Of a stretch of 64,000 nt of DNA, positions 18,954-27,964 are shown piece after piece (positions within the stretch are counted from its first letter, which is position 1; every line of letters starts with the position of its first letter). Under the pieces are notes generated by a model. That model saw nothing but the letters and a program-made list of their open reading frames with translations. It made no database searches and was not told where the DNA came from. The position numbers and the translations under genes are program-made. The DNA is from Paenibacillus solanacearum. Its GTDB lineage: Bacteria > Bacillota > Bacilli > Paenibacillales > NBRC-103111. Where the stretch lies: NCBI RefSeq assembly GCF_910593845.1, contig NZ_CAJVAS010000002.1, forward strand, positions 55,298-119,297. Reading direction: 5' to 3'.

Positions 18954-19274
18954 TTAGAGCGATAAATCGATGTGACGCCCCTTATACGGATGCTCGCCGG
19001 CTGGCGGCGATTTCTTGTCTTCGGAGGCTGCTTCGGCTTCCCGGCGCTTGCCGGACCGCCCCTCTTGCTGGCGGGAGCCGTCGTCTTTGATCGAAGCCCG
19101 GTCCGTCTCTTCCGCCTTCCCGCTCACTTGTCGCTCCTTGACGGTATTTTTGTCTGCGGCGTCCGATAAAACCGCCTGATCCTGTACAGGCTTCTGCATC
19201 AACTGATGCTGCTTCAAGCCTGCCTGATCGTTTTTGTGAATCGCAAACTGCAATTCGACCGGTTTCAAACTCAT
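18954..19274 (-). CDS. Hypothetical 106-aa hydrophilic protein
   Basis: Not recognised. It starts at ATG 19274 with GGGAGGG about 10 nt upstream. It has an N-terminal ordered-looking stretch (LKPVELQFAIHKNDQAGLKQ) and then a highly charged, probably disordered Lys/Glu/Arg/Gln-rich tail. There is no signal peptide, membrane helix or cysteine. It lies 46 nt after fapA and 22 nt before the SwrB-position gene. Good ribosome site and tight spacing argue it is real. A motility role is suggested only by context. Confidence 0.7.
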   Translation of the reverse strand: MSLKPVELQFAIHKNDQAGLKQHQLMQKPVQDQAVLSDAADKNTVKERQVSGKAEETDRASIKDDGSRQQEGRSGKRREAEAASEDKKSPPAGEHPYKGRHIDLSL

Positions 19275-19320
19275 GCCTCAACATCCCTCCCGCTGCCGGA
19301 TGACCGTGCACTTTTATACC

Positions 19321-20730
19321 TTATATATAAGGAAGCATCGCGATGTCGCCGTCAACTAACTGAAATTTGACGCGCGGCGAAGTGTCTTTAATAAATTTCG
19401 TGTACCGGCCGATGACGATCTTCGTACCGCCATAGACGTTGGCGAACACTTCGACTTTCGCTTTGTCCGAATCTTCGAGCGATTTTTCGATTTCCAGCAT
19501 CCGTTCTTTGGACGACGTCAATTCTTCGACGACTTGCTTTTTCGTATGATTCAGCTTGATCCGCATGGCTACTTTGTCGGGGCCGAGCTGTCCGGCTGCC
19601 GCCAACTGGTCGAGCAAGGTGAGCGCTTTCTCGGTTTTGTCCAGGTTATCGCTGAGCGATCGAAGCGTGATCCTCAGCTGCTGCAGCTCGTTGCGCAGCT
19701 CGGGCAATACGCCGACTTCGATGACGGTAACGGTGGACATCGAGTTGCCGATCGTTCGGCTCGCAACCAGCTCCCCCGCCTGAATCATGCCGCCGACGAT
19801 CAAACCCTTCGTCCCTTTGCAAATGACGTTTTTGCCGGACCGGATATGCGAATGCATGATGCTCTGCGTCACCAGCACCTCTTCGTCGGCTTCTACGGTT
19901 GCATCCTGTATGAAGGAGCATTTCACCCGTTTACCAGCGCGAATGACGCTCTTGTTATGTCCCAGTATGCCCGAGGTGATCTCGATCGAACCGCCGGCCT
20001 CCAGCTCGCCTCCGTCAACGTTACCCGTAATGCGAATATCGCCGGCAGCCTTCACCTTGAAGCCCGTCAGCACGCTGCCGCGGATGACGACCGAGCCGAC
20101 GAATTGGATATTGCCAATTTTATAATCTACATCCCCATTCACTTCGTATATCGGAAACACATTGATCTTATCACGGTCCGTCTTCGTGACCATGCCGTCA
20201 ATCGCCGCATAAAGCGCCAATTGTTCCTGATCGGTCACGACGTTTTTTCCCAGCTTGAAGCGCGCTTCCTTCCCGTCCCTGGCAAACAGCGTTTCCCCGG
20301 TGACCGCGCGTCCCGGGGTGCCCTGCGCAGCCGGTGTCCGCTGGCCGATCAGCTGCCCCTTGCTGACGTTGTGAATCGAAGTGACTTCCTTGAAATCAAC
20401 CGTACCGTCGCTGAGCTCCACCGGTTTTTTGGAACGGTCATCCAGGTCGTACAGCAGCTTGATGTATCCGTCCTTTCCATCCTGAGGCGGCTGGCCGGTA
20501 GCAATCAGCGTGCGCGTTAAAAAGAACGGCTTCGGATCTTTCACGATCGCATCCAGCTTTTCCTCGTCAAGGCCGAACACGATATGGTACGAATTCAAGA
20601 AATCGTCAAGCTGATCTCTGGTTAATTGCAGAGACGGATCCCCATTCATAAATTCCACATAAGCCTTCAGCTTGTCGTCCGAGAGCGTGATGTCCATATA
20701 ATAGCTCAATGGCATCGCTAAATCGCTCAT
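19321..20730 (-). CDS. FapA family protein (DUF342)
   Basis: 469 aa of the DUF342/FapA family, which in several bacteria is linked to flagellar assembly or polar placement. Features: an N-terminal domain, a central beta-helix of short hydrophobic-Gly repeats (about 225-340: GSVVIRGSVLTGFKVKAAGD, then GGELEAGGSIEI and later turns), and a C-terminal coiled coil (about 350-430). ATG 20730 is preferred because GGCGGGG lies 7 nt upstream; the open frame extends nine codons further to a GTG. It follows sigD directly. The molecular role is not established. Confidence 0.88.
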   Translation of the reverse strand: MSDLAMPLSYYMDITLSDDKLKAYVEFMNGDPSLQLTRDQLDDFLNSYHIVFGLDEEKLDAIVKDPKPFFLTRTLIATGQPPQDGKDGYIKLLYDLDDRSKKPVELSDGTVDFKEVTSIHNVSKGQLIGQRTPAAQGTPGRAVTGETLFARDGKEARFKLGKNVVTDQEQLALYAAIDGMVTKTDRDKINVFPIYEVNGDVDYKIGNIQFVGSVVIRGSVLTGFKVKAAGDIRITGNVDGGELEAGGSIEITSGILGHNKSVIRAGKRVKCSFIQDATVEADEEVLVTQSIMHSHIRSGKNVICKGTKGLIVGGMIQAGELVASRTIGNSMSTVTVIEVGVLPELRNELQQLRITLRSLSDNLDKTEKALTLLDQLAAAGQLGPDKVAMRIKLNHTKKQVVEELTSSKERMLEIEKSLEDSDKAKVEVFANVYGGTKIVIGRYTKFIKDTSPRVKFQLVDGDIAMLPYI

Positions 20731-20756
20731 CTGATCCCCGCCTTTCCTAAACACCA

Positions 20757-21539
20757 TTAGTCATGAAACAACTGCACCTTGTAACGGCCTAAAGAGCCTC
20801 TTAACCGTAAAATCGCTTTGGAGTGCAGCTGCGATATTCTGGATGGAGAAAGATTCATGACTTCGGCGATTTCACTCAAGGATAACTCTTCGTAATAAAA
20901 GAGCGACACTACGGTTCTTTCTTTTTCCGTCAATTTATCGATGGCTTTGGCCAACGTTTCTTTCAAATAAAACTCGTTTACTTTCGACTCGGGGTTTTTC
21001 GCTTTCTCGTCAATCAGGAGGGACAGTCGCGTTTCCGAATCTTCCTCGCGGATCGGCTCGTCAATCGAGCACACGGTCGTCACCGCAATATCCTGTACCA
21101 TCTGCTGAAACTCGCTCTCGCTGACGCGGAGGTATGCGCTGATCTCGCTGTCGGTAACGGATCGCAAATATTGCTGTTCCAGCTGCTGGTACGCTTCTTC
21201 GATTTTTTTGGCTTTCTCCCGGACGGATCGCGGCACCCAATCGCCTTGGCGGAGGCTGTCGATCATAGCGCCGCGAATGCGCCAGGAGGCGTACGTTTCG
21301 AATTGAAGCCCGCGCTGGTAATCGAACTTTTCAATCGCATCGATGAGGCCCATAACGCCGCAGCTGGTTAAGTCTTCCTTGGATATGTTTTTCGGCAGTC
21401 CGATGGAAAGCCGTCCCGACACGTAATCGACAAGCGGTAAGTACGTTTCGATCAATGTCTTCTTCGAAGCAAGATCTCTCTCCTCCCGCCACGCTTTCCA
21501 AACATCCATATTCGATAAGTGAGTTTTTTGTCCAATCAT
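20757..21539 (-). CDS. sigD: Sigma-28 family RNA polymerase sigma factor SigD/FliA
   Basis: Directs RNA polymerase to late flagellar, motor and chemotaxis promoters and is held by FlgM until hook completion. 260 aa with sigma2 (YLPLVDYVSGRLSIGLPKNI and GLIDAIEKFDYQRGLQFETY), sigma3 (WVPRSVREKAKKIEEAYQQL) and sigma4 (LTEKERTVVSLFYYEELSLS followed by SRISQLHSKAILRLRG). ATG 21539. It is encoded near the 3' end of the fla/che cluster, as in B. subtilis, where distance from the promoter affects its level. FlgM is not in the window. Confidence 0.96.
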   Translation of the reverse strand: MIGQKTHLSNMDVWKAWREERDLASKKTLIETYLPLVDYVSGRLSIGLPKNISKEDLTSCGVMGLIDAIEKFDYQRGLQFETYASWRIRGAMIDSLRQGDWVPRSVREKAKKIEEAYQQLEQQYLRSVTDSEISAYLRVSESEFQQMVQDIAVTTVCSIDEPIREEDSETRLSLLIDEKAKNPESKVNEFYLKETLAKAIDKLTEKERTVVSLFYYEELSLSEIAEVMNLSPSRISQLHSKAILRLRGSLGRYKVQLFHD

Positions 21540-21556
21540 GCCCGTCGACTCCCCCC

Positions 21557-21979
21557 TTATTCTTCAGACATTCGTCGGACGACCTGTGCGAGATCTTCTG
21601 GTCCCGCAACCCCTTTGGTCGTAAGCTTCGGCGGATTCAGAGGCGAGAATTCCACGCCGGGTGAAGCCCCATTCGCATTCATCGACTGCTTCAGCAGGTG
21701 ATGAAGCTCTTCTTCCTCGTCAGGCGTCAGCGCGTCCACAGCGGTTCCTTTCCCTTCTTCTGCATCGGACGTTTCGTTATCAAGAACGGGAAGTCCGTTC
21801 AAACCGGCGAATGTGCCTAGCAAATAACGGAATCCGAAGACAAGAACAAACAAGAACACAAAGCTGTACAAGCTTCTAAGGAACGTCGTCAGCCAAATGT
21901 TGCTGCTCATTGACAAAAGAAACGTAAAAATGAATGCGACGCCGCCCACAATAAAGTTCCATCGAATCGATCCGATCAT
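21557..21979 (-). CDS. Hypothetical two-helix membrane protein between cheD and sigD
   Basis: 140 aa, not assigned to a characterised family. Two hydrophobic helices (about 10-25 and 33-55) are followed by a cytoplasmic-looking acidic/polar tail with DALTPDEEEELHHLLKQSM and a conserved-looking C-terminal GPEDLAQVVRRMSEE. Start ATG 21979 is 3 nt after cheD and the gene ends 17 nt before sigD, so co-expression is very likely. The C-terminal tail could be a protein-binding helix. Role unknown. Confidence 0.8.
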   Translation of the reverse strand: MIGSIRWNFIVGGVAFIFTFLLSMSSNIWLTTFLRSLYSFVFLFVLVFGFRYLLGTFAGLNGLPVLDNETSDAEEGKGTAVDALTPDEEEELHHLLKQSMNANGASPGVEFSPLNPPKLTTKGVAGPEDLAQVVRRMSEE

Positions 21980-21982
21980 AGT

Positions 21983-22477
21983 TTACAATTCCTTCACTCC
22001 GTGTTGTACGCTGCGTATCAAGAGAACGCCCGTCGTGCAATCCAATTCGATCGTACGTCCGTAATTCGCCCCCGTATCCTCCCCTTTGACGGGAATCGCA
22101 AACCGCTGCAGCTGTTCTTTGCACGATTCCACATTCCGTGGACCGATGCGCATCGTGTCGGTCTGATTGCCAAAGGCGAACATTTGTGCCCCTCCGGCCA
22201 GCTTGGCCACCGTCCGCCGCGTCTGAGCCCCGAGCGCTTCCATGAGGCGAATCAGCTCGGGAATCGCGGTATCCGCGTATTTGGCAATATTCAGTGCACC
22301 TTCCCTGGCAATCTCCGAGCTCGGCAGCATGACATGCGCCATACCGGCTACTTTGGCGTGCGCATCGTACAGAGCAACCCCGACACAAGAGCCGAGTCCC
22401 GTCGTTTTGAGCACGCCGGCCATACTTGCAACATTCAAATCAGCCATCCCCACCTTAATGAAGCTGTCCTGGATCAT
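21983..22477 (-). CDS. cheD: Chemoreceptor glutamine deamidase CheD
   Basis: Deamidates receptor glutamines and forms the adaptation complex with CheC in Bacillus-type chemotaxis. 164 aa. The catalytic triad by analogy to Thermotoga CheD is Thr25, Cys31 (in LGSCVGVALYD) and His48 (in GMAHVMLPSS), with the expected spacing of 6 and 17 residues. ATG 22477 overlaps the cheC stop as ATGA, showing translational coupling. Confidence 0.95.
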   Translation of the reverse strand: MIQDSFIKVGMADLNVASMAGVLKTTGLGSCVGVALYDAHAKVAGMAHVMLPSSEIAREGALNIAKYADTAIPELIRLMEALGAQTRRTVAKLAGGAQMFAFGNQTDTMRIGPRNVESCKEQLQRFAIPVKGEDTGANYGRTIELDCTTGVLLIRSVQHGVKEL

Positions 22478-23091
22478 GGCTGCACACCAAGGGCAACGAA
22501 TATTTTACCGATCGATTCCGGGTCCGGAATGAGGAAGAAATGCCCCTTCATCTCATCCGGTCCATCCAAAAACTTCGTATCGATCAGCAGCGCCTGATCT
22601 CCCATATGTCCGAATTGAAGCACGCCGTAGCTCAATATCGCGCCCGCCATGTCGATGGCTAGAGACGGAACGGTAGGTGACATTTGCAAACGGGTAAAAT
22701 CGGCCAGCGACGTTAAGTAAGAGCCGGCCAGGATGTTGCCGATCTCGGCAAGGGCAGATATTTCCAGCTCGCTGTACTCTTCGCCTTCGGCAACGTCGAT
22801 TCCTGCAAGGCTGCGGAGCAGTTTTTTGGACGATTCGAACGTCAGAATGAAGAATAAATTGCCCGGCGTATCACCCTCGACCCGGAGGAAAATGGCGATC
22901 ACGACCTGCTCCGGGCCTCCAACGCTGTCTGCAATTTCTTCAAAAGGAACAATCCGCACGCTGGGGACGAGCATATCTACCGGTTTATCCATTAGTTTGG
23001 ACAACGCGGTAGCTGCATGACCGGCACCGATGTTTCCGATTTCCTTGAGCACGTCCATATGAAATTCGGCAAAATTGTTCATATCTTCCAC
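22474..23091 (-). CDS. cheC: CheY-P phosphatase CheC
   Basis: Dephosphorylates CheY-P and is stimulated by CheD. 205 aa. Both phosphatase half-sites are present: Glu17/Asn20 in LKEIGNIGAGHAATALS and Glu116/Asn119 in LAEIGNILAGSYLTSL. The start is taken as GTG 23091 with GAGGGG 9 nt upstream; an ATG three codons in (23082) is an alternative. It begins 6 nt after the cheW stop and overlaps cheD. Confidence 0.95.
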   Translation of the reverse strand: MEDMNNFAEFHMDVLKEIGNIGAGHAATALSKLMDKPVDMLVPSVRIVPFEEIADSVGGPEQVVIAIFLRVEGDTPGNLFFILTFESSKKLLRSLAGIDVAEGEEYSELEISALAEIGNILAGSYLTSLADFTRLQMSPTVPSLAIDMAGAILSYGVLQFGHMGDQALLIDTKFLDGPDEMKGHFFLIPDPESIGKIFVALGVQP

Positions 23092-23097
23092 AAAGCG

Positions 23098-23559
23098 TTA
23101 CCCCTCTATTTGCTCTAATTGAACGATCTCGCTCTTGTTCAGCACTTCGTGCAGGTTCAGGAGCACAAGCAGACGGCTGTCGCCTACCTTGGCGATGCCC
23201 CGCAAATATTTGGCTTTGATGCCGCCCACAATTTCCGGTGGATCTTCGATCGTATCCGAATCGACGTCGATAACGTCATTCGCGGAATCGACGATGAGCC
23301 CCACTTCGATTTCGCCCACAGAGACAATGATGACCCGCGTATTCTCGGTATAATCGGCTTCCGGCAGACCGAAACGCCCCCGCAAGTCGATAACCGGCGT
23401 CACAACGCCGCGCAAATTAATGACACCTTTCACAAAAGCGGGTGTCTTCGGCACGCGCGTCATCGGCAGCATCCGCTCGATCGTTTTGACGCTGTCCACC
23501 TCTACCCCGTATTCCTCATGCGCTAGGGCAAATACGATTACTTTCAGTTCTTGTCCCAT
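23098..23559 (-). CDS. cheW: Chemotaxis coupling protein CheW
   Basis: SH3-like scaffold that links receptors to CheA in signalling arrays. 153 aa with conserved RVPKTPAFVKGVINLRGVVT and VIDLRGRFGL segments. ATG 23559. It is separated from cheA by about 165 nt holding a strong hairpin, unlike the tight spacing elsewhere in the cluster, so its expression may be set separately from cheA. Confidence 0.96.
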   Translation of the reverse strand: MGQELKVIVFALAHEEYGVEVDSVKTIERMLPMTRVPKTPAFVKGVINLRGVVTPVIDLRGRFGLPEADYTENTRVIIVSVGEIEVGLIVDSANDVIDVDSDTIEDPPEIVGGIKAKYLRGIAKVGDSRLLVLLNLHEVLNKSEIVQLEQIEG

Positions 23560-23646
23560 GGTTCAGCCTCCTATTGGAAATAGCTTCTGACCGAAGCTTA
23601 TTCGATGAAGATACTTTTCGTGTCCAAGCTGACGCTTTTCTTGAAA

Positions 23647-23690
23647 GATCAGAAAGCTGAACCCCCGGTTCAAGCGTGTACTTTCTGATC
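23647..23690 (-). promoter_or_regulatory. Strong hairpin between cheA and cheW
   Basis: Coding strand: GATCAGAAAG (10 bp) pairs perfectly with CTTTCTGATC, enclosing a second stem TGAACC / GGTTCA. TTTC follows but no full T-run. It sits in the 165-nt cheA-cheW gap. It may be a partial terminator, an mRNA processing or stability element. It is the only such structure inside the che genes. Confidence 0.55.
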
Positions 23691-23724
23691 TTATACACTA
23701 TCGTTCGATCGCCGGTTAAGGCGG

Positions 23725-25788
23725 TTATTTAATCAGTGCATTCGTATCGATGATGAGCGCCACTTGCCCGTCCCCGAGGATCGTACCGCCGGATATCGCA
23801 AACAGCCCCGTTAAATATTTGCCGAGCGACTTCAGTACGATTTCCTGCTGTCCGATAAACTCGTCGACTTTCAGCGCTGCGATTTTATCCCCTTTGCGGA
23901 TGATGACAAGCTGAATATCTTCGCCATCTGCGCTGTCTGCGCCGCCCGGCACCTCGAACAGCTTGGCCAGCGGAATTAGCGGCACGACACTGTTGCGGTA
24001 CTCGACCATCAAGGAGCCGTGCACGGTGCGAAGCTGCTCTTTTTTGATCGCCATCGTCTCGACGATGGAGGTCAGCGGAATCGCGTATTTCTCGCCTGCC
24101 AGACGAATCAGCATGGCGGAAATAATCGATAGCGTCAGCGGAAGCTGTACGGAAAACTTGGAGCCTCTGCCCCATTTGGAGGTTACTTCCACATGACCGC
24201 CGAGGCTTGCGATTTTCGTCTTCACGACGTCCAGGCCGACGCCGCGTCCGGAGATGTCGGAAATTTTGTCCGCGGTGCTGAAGCCCGACGCGAAGATTAG
24301 CTGGGTGATCTCGGCTTCGGTCATTCGGGAAGCCTGCTCTTTGGTCAGGACGCCGTTCTGGATGGCTTTGCTCAATACTTTCTCGTGATTTACGCCGCGT
24401 CCGTCTTCCTCGATTTCGATAAATACGTGGTTGCCGCTGTGGAACGCGCGCAGGTGGATCGTCCCTGTCTCCGGCTTGCCTGCGCTGATCCGTTCCGCGG
24501 TCGGCTCGACGCCGTGGTCGACGGCATTGCGCAGCAGATGCACTAGCGGATCCCCGATTTCGTCGACCACCGTCCGATCCAGCTCCGTTTCCGCGCCGGT
24601 AATGATCAAATCGACTTTTTTATCGAGCGATTTGGCCACGTCGCGAATCATCCTTGGGAACCGGTTAAATACGGTGTCGACTGGAACCATCCGCAATTTC
24701 AGCACAATGTTCTGCAAATCGCTGCTGACGCGCGCCATATGCTCCACGGTTTCCGTCAGCTCGTTCCTGCGGATTTCGCTGGCAAGCTGCTCCAGGCGAA
24801 CCCGGTCGATCAGCAGCTCGCTGAACAAGTTCATCAGCGTGTCCAGGCGATCGATATCGACACGGATCGTCCGGTTCGATACGGCCGCTCCCCCGGAGGC
24901 AGCCGGCTTCTTCGCCTCTGGCGCCTTGGCGGTTTCTGCTTTGCCCTGCTGCACCGCAGGCGAGGCGGAAGGAGCGGACGGCTTCGTTTCCGCGGCAGCC
25001 GGTTTCATCAACTCGTCCAGCTTCGCCTCGTCGAGAACGGCAATTTCCACTCGCTCGATTTCGGAGACGCTCGACAGCTGCTTCTCCAGCTCGTTATAGT
25101 CCGTTTGCGATACGAAATACACGACGAACGAACGGTCGAATTTTTCCTGTTCGATGTCTTCGACCGGAGGATTCGCTTTAACGACCTCCCCGTTCTGCTC
25201 CAGCACATTGAATACCATATAGGCGCGTGCCGCTTTCAACACGCAATCCTCGCGTACCGTTACGCCGATCCGCATCGCCATCATGCCCGCTTCAATCGTC
25301 TGCTTCAGGATCGAATATTGAAATTCATCCAACTCGGCTCCCGCACTGGCTGTAGAACCTGCCCCCGACGCTTTGCCTCCGGCAGCCGCGGCGCCGCCTT
25401 TCAAATAGTCACCGGAAACGACGGATTTGAGCGCGGTGACGATATCGGAAACGTCCGCTTGTCCAGTGCCGCCTTGAATAATATCTTCCACCATCGATTC
25501 GAGCGCATCCAGACTTTTGAACAGGCAGTCGAAAATAAATGAATCCATCGCCAATTTATGATTGCGCACAAGATCCAGCACGTTTTCCATCTCGTGCGTA
25601 AGCGAAGCCAGATCCTCGAAGCCCATCGTGGCGGACATCCCTTTCAGCGTATGCGCCGATCGGAATATATTTTGCACGATAGCAATGTCTTCCGGACTGT
25701 TCTCCAGCCCGAGCAGATGCTCGTTCATCGCCTGCAGATGGTCTTTCGATTCGTCTATGAACATCGACAGGTATTGATTCATTTCCAT
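23725..25788 (-). CDS. cheA: Chemotaxis histidine kinase CheA
   Basis: Receptor-controlled kinase that phosphorylates CheY and CheB. 687 aa. P1 phosphotransfer domain with His46 in FRSAHTLKGMSATMGF, P2 CheY-binding domain (about 160-270), an Ala/Pro/Lys-rich linker, P3 dimerisation, P4 ATPase (NAVDHGVEPTAER, DDGRGVN-like EEDGRGVNHEK, SDISGRGVGLDVVK) and P5 CheW-like regulatory domain. ATG 25788 has GGAGG 10 nt upstream; a GTG three codons earlier is less likely. It lies downstream of cheB. The linker is repeat-poor and simple. Confidence 0.97.
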   Translation of the reverse strand: MEMNQYLSMFIDESKDHLQAMNEHLLGLENSPEDIAIVQNIFRSAHTLKGMSATMGFEDLASLTHEMENVLDLVRNHKLAMDSFIFDCLFKSLDALESMVEDIIQGGTGQADVSDIVTALKSVVSGDYLKGGAAAAGGKASGAGSTASAGAELDEFQYSILKQTIEAGMMAMRIGVTVREDCVLKAARAYMVFNVLEQNGEVVKANPPVEDIEQEKFDRSFVVYFVSQTDYNELEKQLSSVSEIERVEIAVLDEAKLDELMKPAAAETKPSAPSASPAVQQGKAETAKAPEAKKPAASGGAAVSNRTIRVDIDRLDTLMNLFSELLIDRVRLEQLASEIRRNELTETVEHMARVSSDLQNIVLKLRMVPVDTVFNRFPRMIRDVAKSLDKKVDLIITGAETELDRTVVDEIGDPLVHLLRNAVDHGVEPTAERISAGKPETGTIHLRAFHSGNHVFIEIEEDGRGVNHEKVLSKAIQNGVLTKEQASRMTEAEITQLIFASGFSTADKISDISGRGVGLDVVKTKIASLGGHVEVTSKWGRGSKFSVQLPLTLSIISAMLIRLAGEKYAIPLTSIVETMAIKKEQLRTVHGSLMVEYRNSVVPLIPLAKLFEVPGGADSADGEDIQLVIIRKGDKIAALKVDEFIGQQEIVLKSLGKYLTGLFAISGGTILGDGQVALIIDTNALIK

Positions 25789-25918
25789 ATAACCCACACC
25801 TCCGTCAATAATCGTTGCTATGTATGATTAGCGGAGAGTCCAAGGTCGAGCTCCCCGATAATGATCAATTTTATTGTGGCAAGAACTCCGAAGCCTGCCG
25901 ATGCGGATATCGTCGCTG

Positions 25919-27043
25919 TCAGGATGACTGGATTACGGTTTGTACCAGATGGCCGCATATATCTTGCTGCGGCAAAATATGCGTTACGCATTTCAGTTCG
26001 ACGGCTGCACGCGGCATTCCGTATACGATGCAAGTACTCTCTGCTTCGGCTATCGTCGTTACGGCGCCGGAGCGCTTCAAGGCCTGCATCCCTCTGGCTC
26101 CGTCCGATCCCATGCCCGTCATGAGGACGGCGTGGCGCTTCAATTCCTTGAGCGGCAGCAGCGACTCAAACAAGACGTCTACCGAAGGACGATGGCCGGA
26201 CCGAGGGTCCTCCTTGGTCAAATGAATCCGGTAGGCGCGCGCCCCATTGCGGGCGATACACATATGGTAACCCCCGGGAGCGACGTAAGCCGTCCCCGCC
26301 TCCAGACTCATGCCGTTCTCCGCTTCTACCACCCGCAAATGCGAGATGGAGTCCAGACGCTGCGCCAGCGATCGGGTAAAGTTAGGCGGCATATGCTGTA
26401 CGATGACCACCGGCGCGGGAAACTGCTCCGGAAAACCCGATAGCACTTGATGCAGCGCACGCGGACCGCCTGTTGACGTGCCGATGGCGATCAAATGCTC
26501 GAACCCCGCAGTCCGCTCTCGTACGGATGGATCCGCACTCCCATTCGCCGTTTCCTTCGCTTTGAATACCGGCTTCGGTGTCGGCTTTGGCCTTGGCGCG
26601 AGCTTCGGAGCCGGCGCGATTGGGCTGGCAAACTGCCTGGCTTTCGTTTTTACCGCCATATGCAGCTTCTCCAGCAGGAGCCGCTTCACTTTGTGCAAAT
26701 CTAGCGAGATCGAGCCGGACGGCTTGCCGACAAAATCGACAGCGCCGGACTCCAGCGCCTGAATCGTCTCTTGCGCGCCTTCCTGCGTCAAGCTGCTGAG
26801 CATAATGACAGGAACCGGATGTTCTTGCATTATGACACGCAGCGCTTCCAGGCCGTTCATTTCCGGCATTTCGATATCGAGCGTAACGACGTGCGGGTTA
26901 AGCCGCTTCACCATCTCTACGCCTTCTTTGCCGTTCCTTGCGGTACCGACGACCCGAAACGCCGGGTCGTCGGAAATGAGATCGGATATGATTTTTCTCA
27001 TAAACACCGAGTCATCCACTACCAGCACGTCAAAGGGCTGCAT
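25919..27043 (-). CDS. cheB: Protein-glutamate methylesterase/response regulator CheB
   Basis: Removes methyl groups from receptors after phosphorylation by CheA. 374 aa. Receiver domain with Asp10, Asp11 and phospho-acceptor Asp56 (VVTLDIEMPEMNG), a Pro/Lys-rich linker (about 150-180) and the methylesterase domain with GTSTGGP, VQHMPPNFT and TGMGSDGARGM. ATG 27043 is preferred (GAGGAG 8 nt upstream); GTG/ATG codons a few residues earlier are possible. A 121-nt gap precedes cheA with no evident feature. Confidence 0.95.
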   Translation of the reverse strand: MQPFDVLVVDDSVFMRKIISDLISDDPAFRVVGTARNGKEGVEMVKRLNPHVVTLDIEMPEMNGLEALRVIMQEHPVPVIMLSSLTQEGAQETIQALESGAVDFVGKPSGSISLDLHKVKRLLLEKLHMAVKTKARQFASPIAPAPKLAPRPKPTPKPVFKAKETANGSADPSVRERTAGFEHLIAIGTSTGGPRALHQVLSGFPEQFPAPVVIVQHMPPNFTRSLAQRLDSISHLRVVEAENGMSLEAGTAYVAPGGYHMCIARNGARAYRIHLTKEDPRSGHRPSVDVLFESLLPLKELKRHAVLMTGMGSDGARGMQALKRSGAVTTIAEAESTCIVYGMPRAAVELKCVTHILPQQDICGHLVQTVIQSS

Positions 27044-27091
27044 CGCCATCACTCCTCTTTGTTGTCCAATTTTCCGGCTAGCGGTCGATAC

Positions 27092-27964
27092 TCACGGTTT
27101 AAGAAGCTTGATCATTTTGTTCAAAAACCCTTTGACCGCGCCGCTTTGCGCTTCGGCCGGCAACTGCTTCGCAAGGAAATCGTCCGCCAGCTCGTCGATC
27201 GCTCGCGAAGCCTCGCAGGAAGGATACGCAATCGTGAACGGAATTTGCCTTTTGACCGCCTTGGATACGTTTCGATCATCCGCAACGTACCCGAGGGTCG
27301 GAATATCGAGCTGCAAGAAGCGCTTGGCAACCATGCTGATTTTTTCAGCTGTCTGCCATCCTTCCCGCCGGTCCGCGACCCGGTTGACGACAAGGCGAAA
27401 CGGAATGTCATGATCCATCGCATGCACCATTTTGATGATCGCGTAAGCATCCGTAATCGAAGTCGGCTCCGGCGTCGTCACGACGATCGTTTCCTCCGCC
27501 GCCAAAATAAACTTCAGCGTTTCTTTGGACAGCCCTGCGCCCGTATCGAAAATAATATAGTCGACGTGCCCGTTTAGCTGGCCTACTTGATCGGCGAAAT
27601 CGTCAAGCTGCTCCTCGGTCAACCGAATCAGATCCTGGAATCCGGAGCCGCCGGCGATAAACTGAAGCCCTTCCGGACCGGTCTGAATGATTTCCCAAAT
27701 CGTCTTTTCTTTTTTTAGTAAATGATACAAATTGTACTTGGCTGTCATGCCCATCAACACATCGATGTTGGCAAGTCCGATATCCGCATCGAACACGAGC
27801 ACCTTGAACCCTTTTCGCTGCAAGGCTAGCGCAAAGTTAAGCGTGAAGTTGGACTTGCCGACACCTCCCTTGCCGCTGGTCACGGTAATGATCCTTGTTG
27901 ATTTGAGAGGCTGCGCATCTCGGTTGCTGATCAGATTTCGAAGCCTTTGCGCCTGATCATTCAT
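27092..27964 (-). CDS. flhG: MinD/ParA-like flagellar number regulator FlhG (YlxH)
   Basis: ATPase that, with FlhF, controls flagellar number and position. 290 aa. Deviant Walker A GKGGVGKS at 31-38; VFDADIGLANIDVLMG and IIFDTGAGLSKE provide the remaining nucleotide-site segments. An N-terminal amphipathic DQAQRLRNLI (about 3-12) matches the region that activates FlhF. A C-terminal amphipathic helix (FLNKMIKLLKP) may bind membrane. It overlaps flhF by 8 nt. Confidence 0.95.
   Translation of the reverse strand: MNDQAQRLRNLISNRDAQPLKSTRIITVTSGKGGVGKSNFTLNFALALQRKGFKVLVFDADIGLANIDVLMGMTAKYNLYHLLKKEKTIWEIIQTGPEGLQFIAGGSGFQDLIRLTEEQLDDFADQVGQLNGHVDYIIFDTGAGLSKETLKFILAAEETIVVTTPEPTSITDAYAIIKMVHAMDHDIPFRLVVNRVADRREGWQTAEKISMVAKRFLQLDIPTLGYVADDRNVSKAVKRQIPFTIAYPSCEASRAIDELADDFLAKQLPAEAQSGAVKGFLNKMIKLLKP

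Noticed and set aside
19319..19332. 14-bp palindrome CCTTATATATAAGG at the fapA stop
   Set aside because: Too short and AT-rich; it overlaps the stop codon region and has no other supporting signal.
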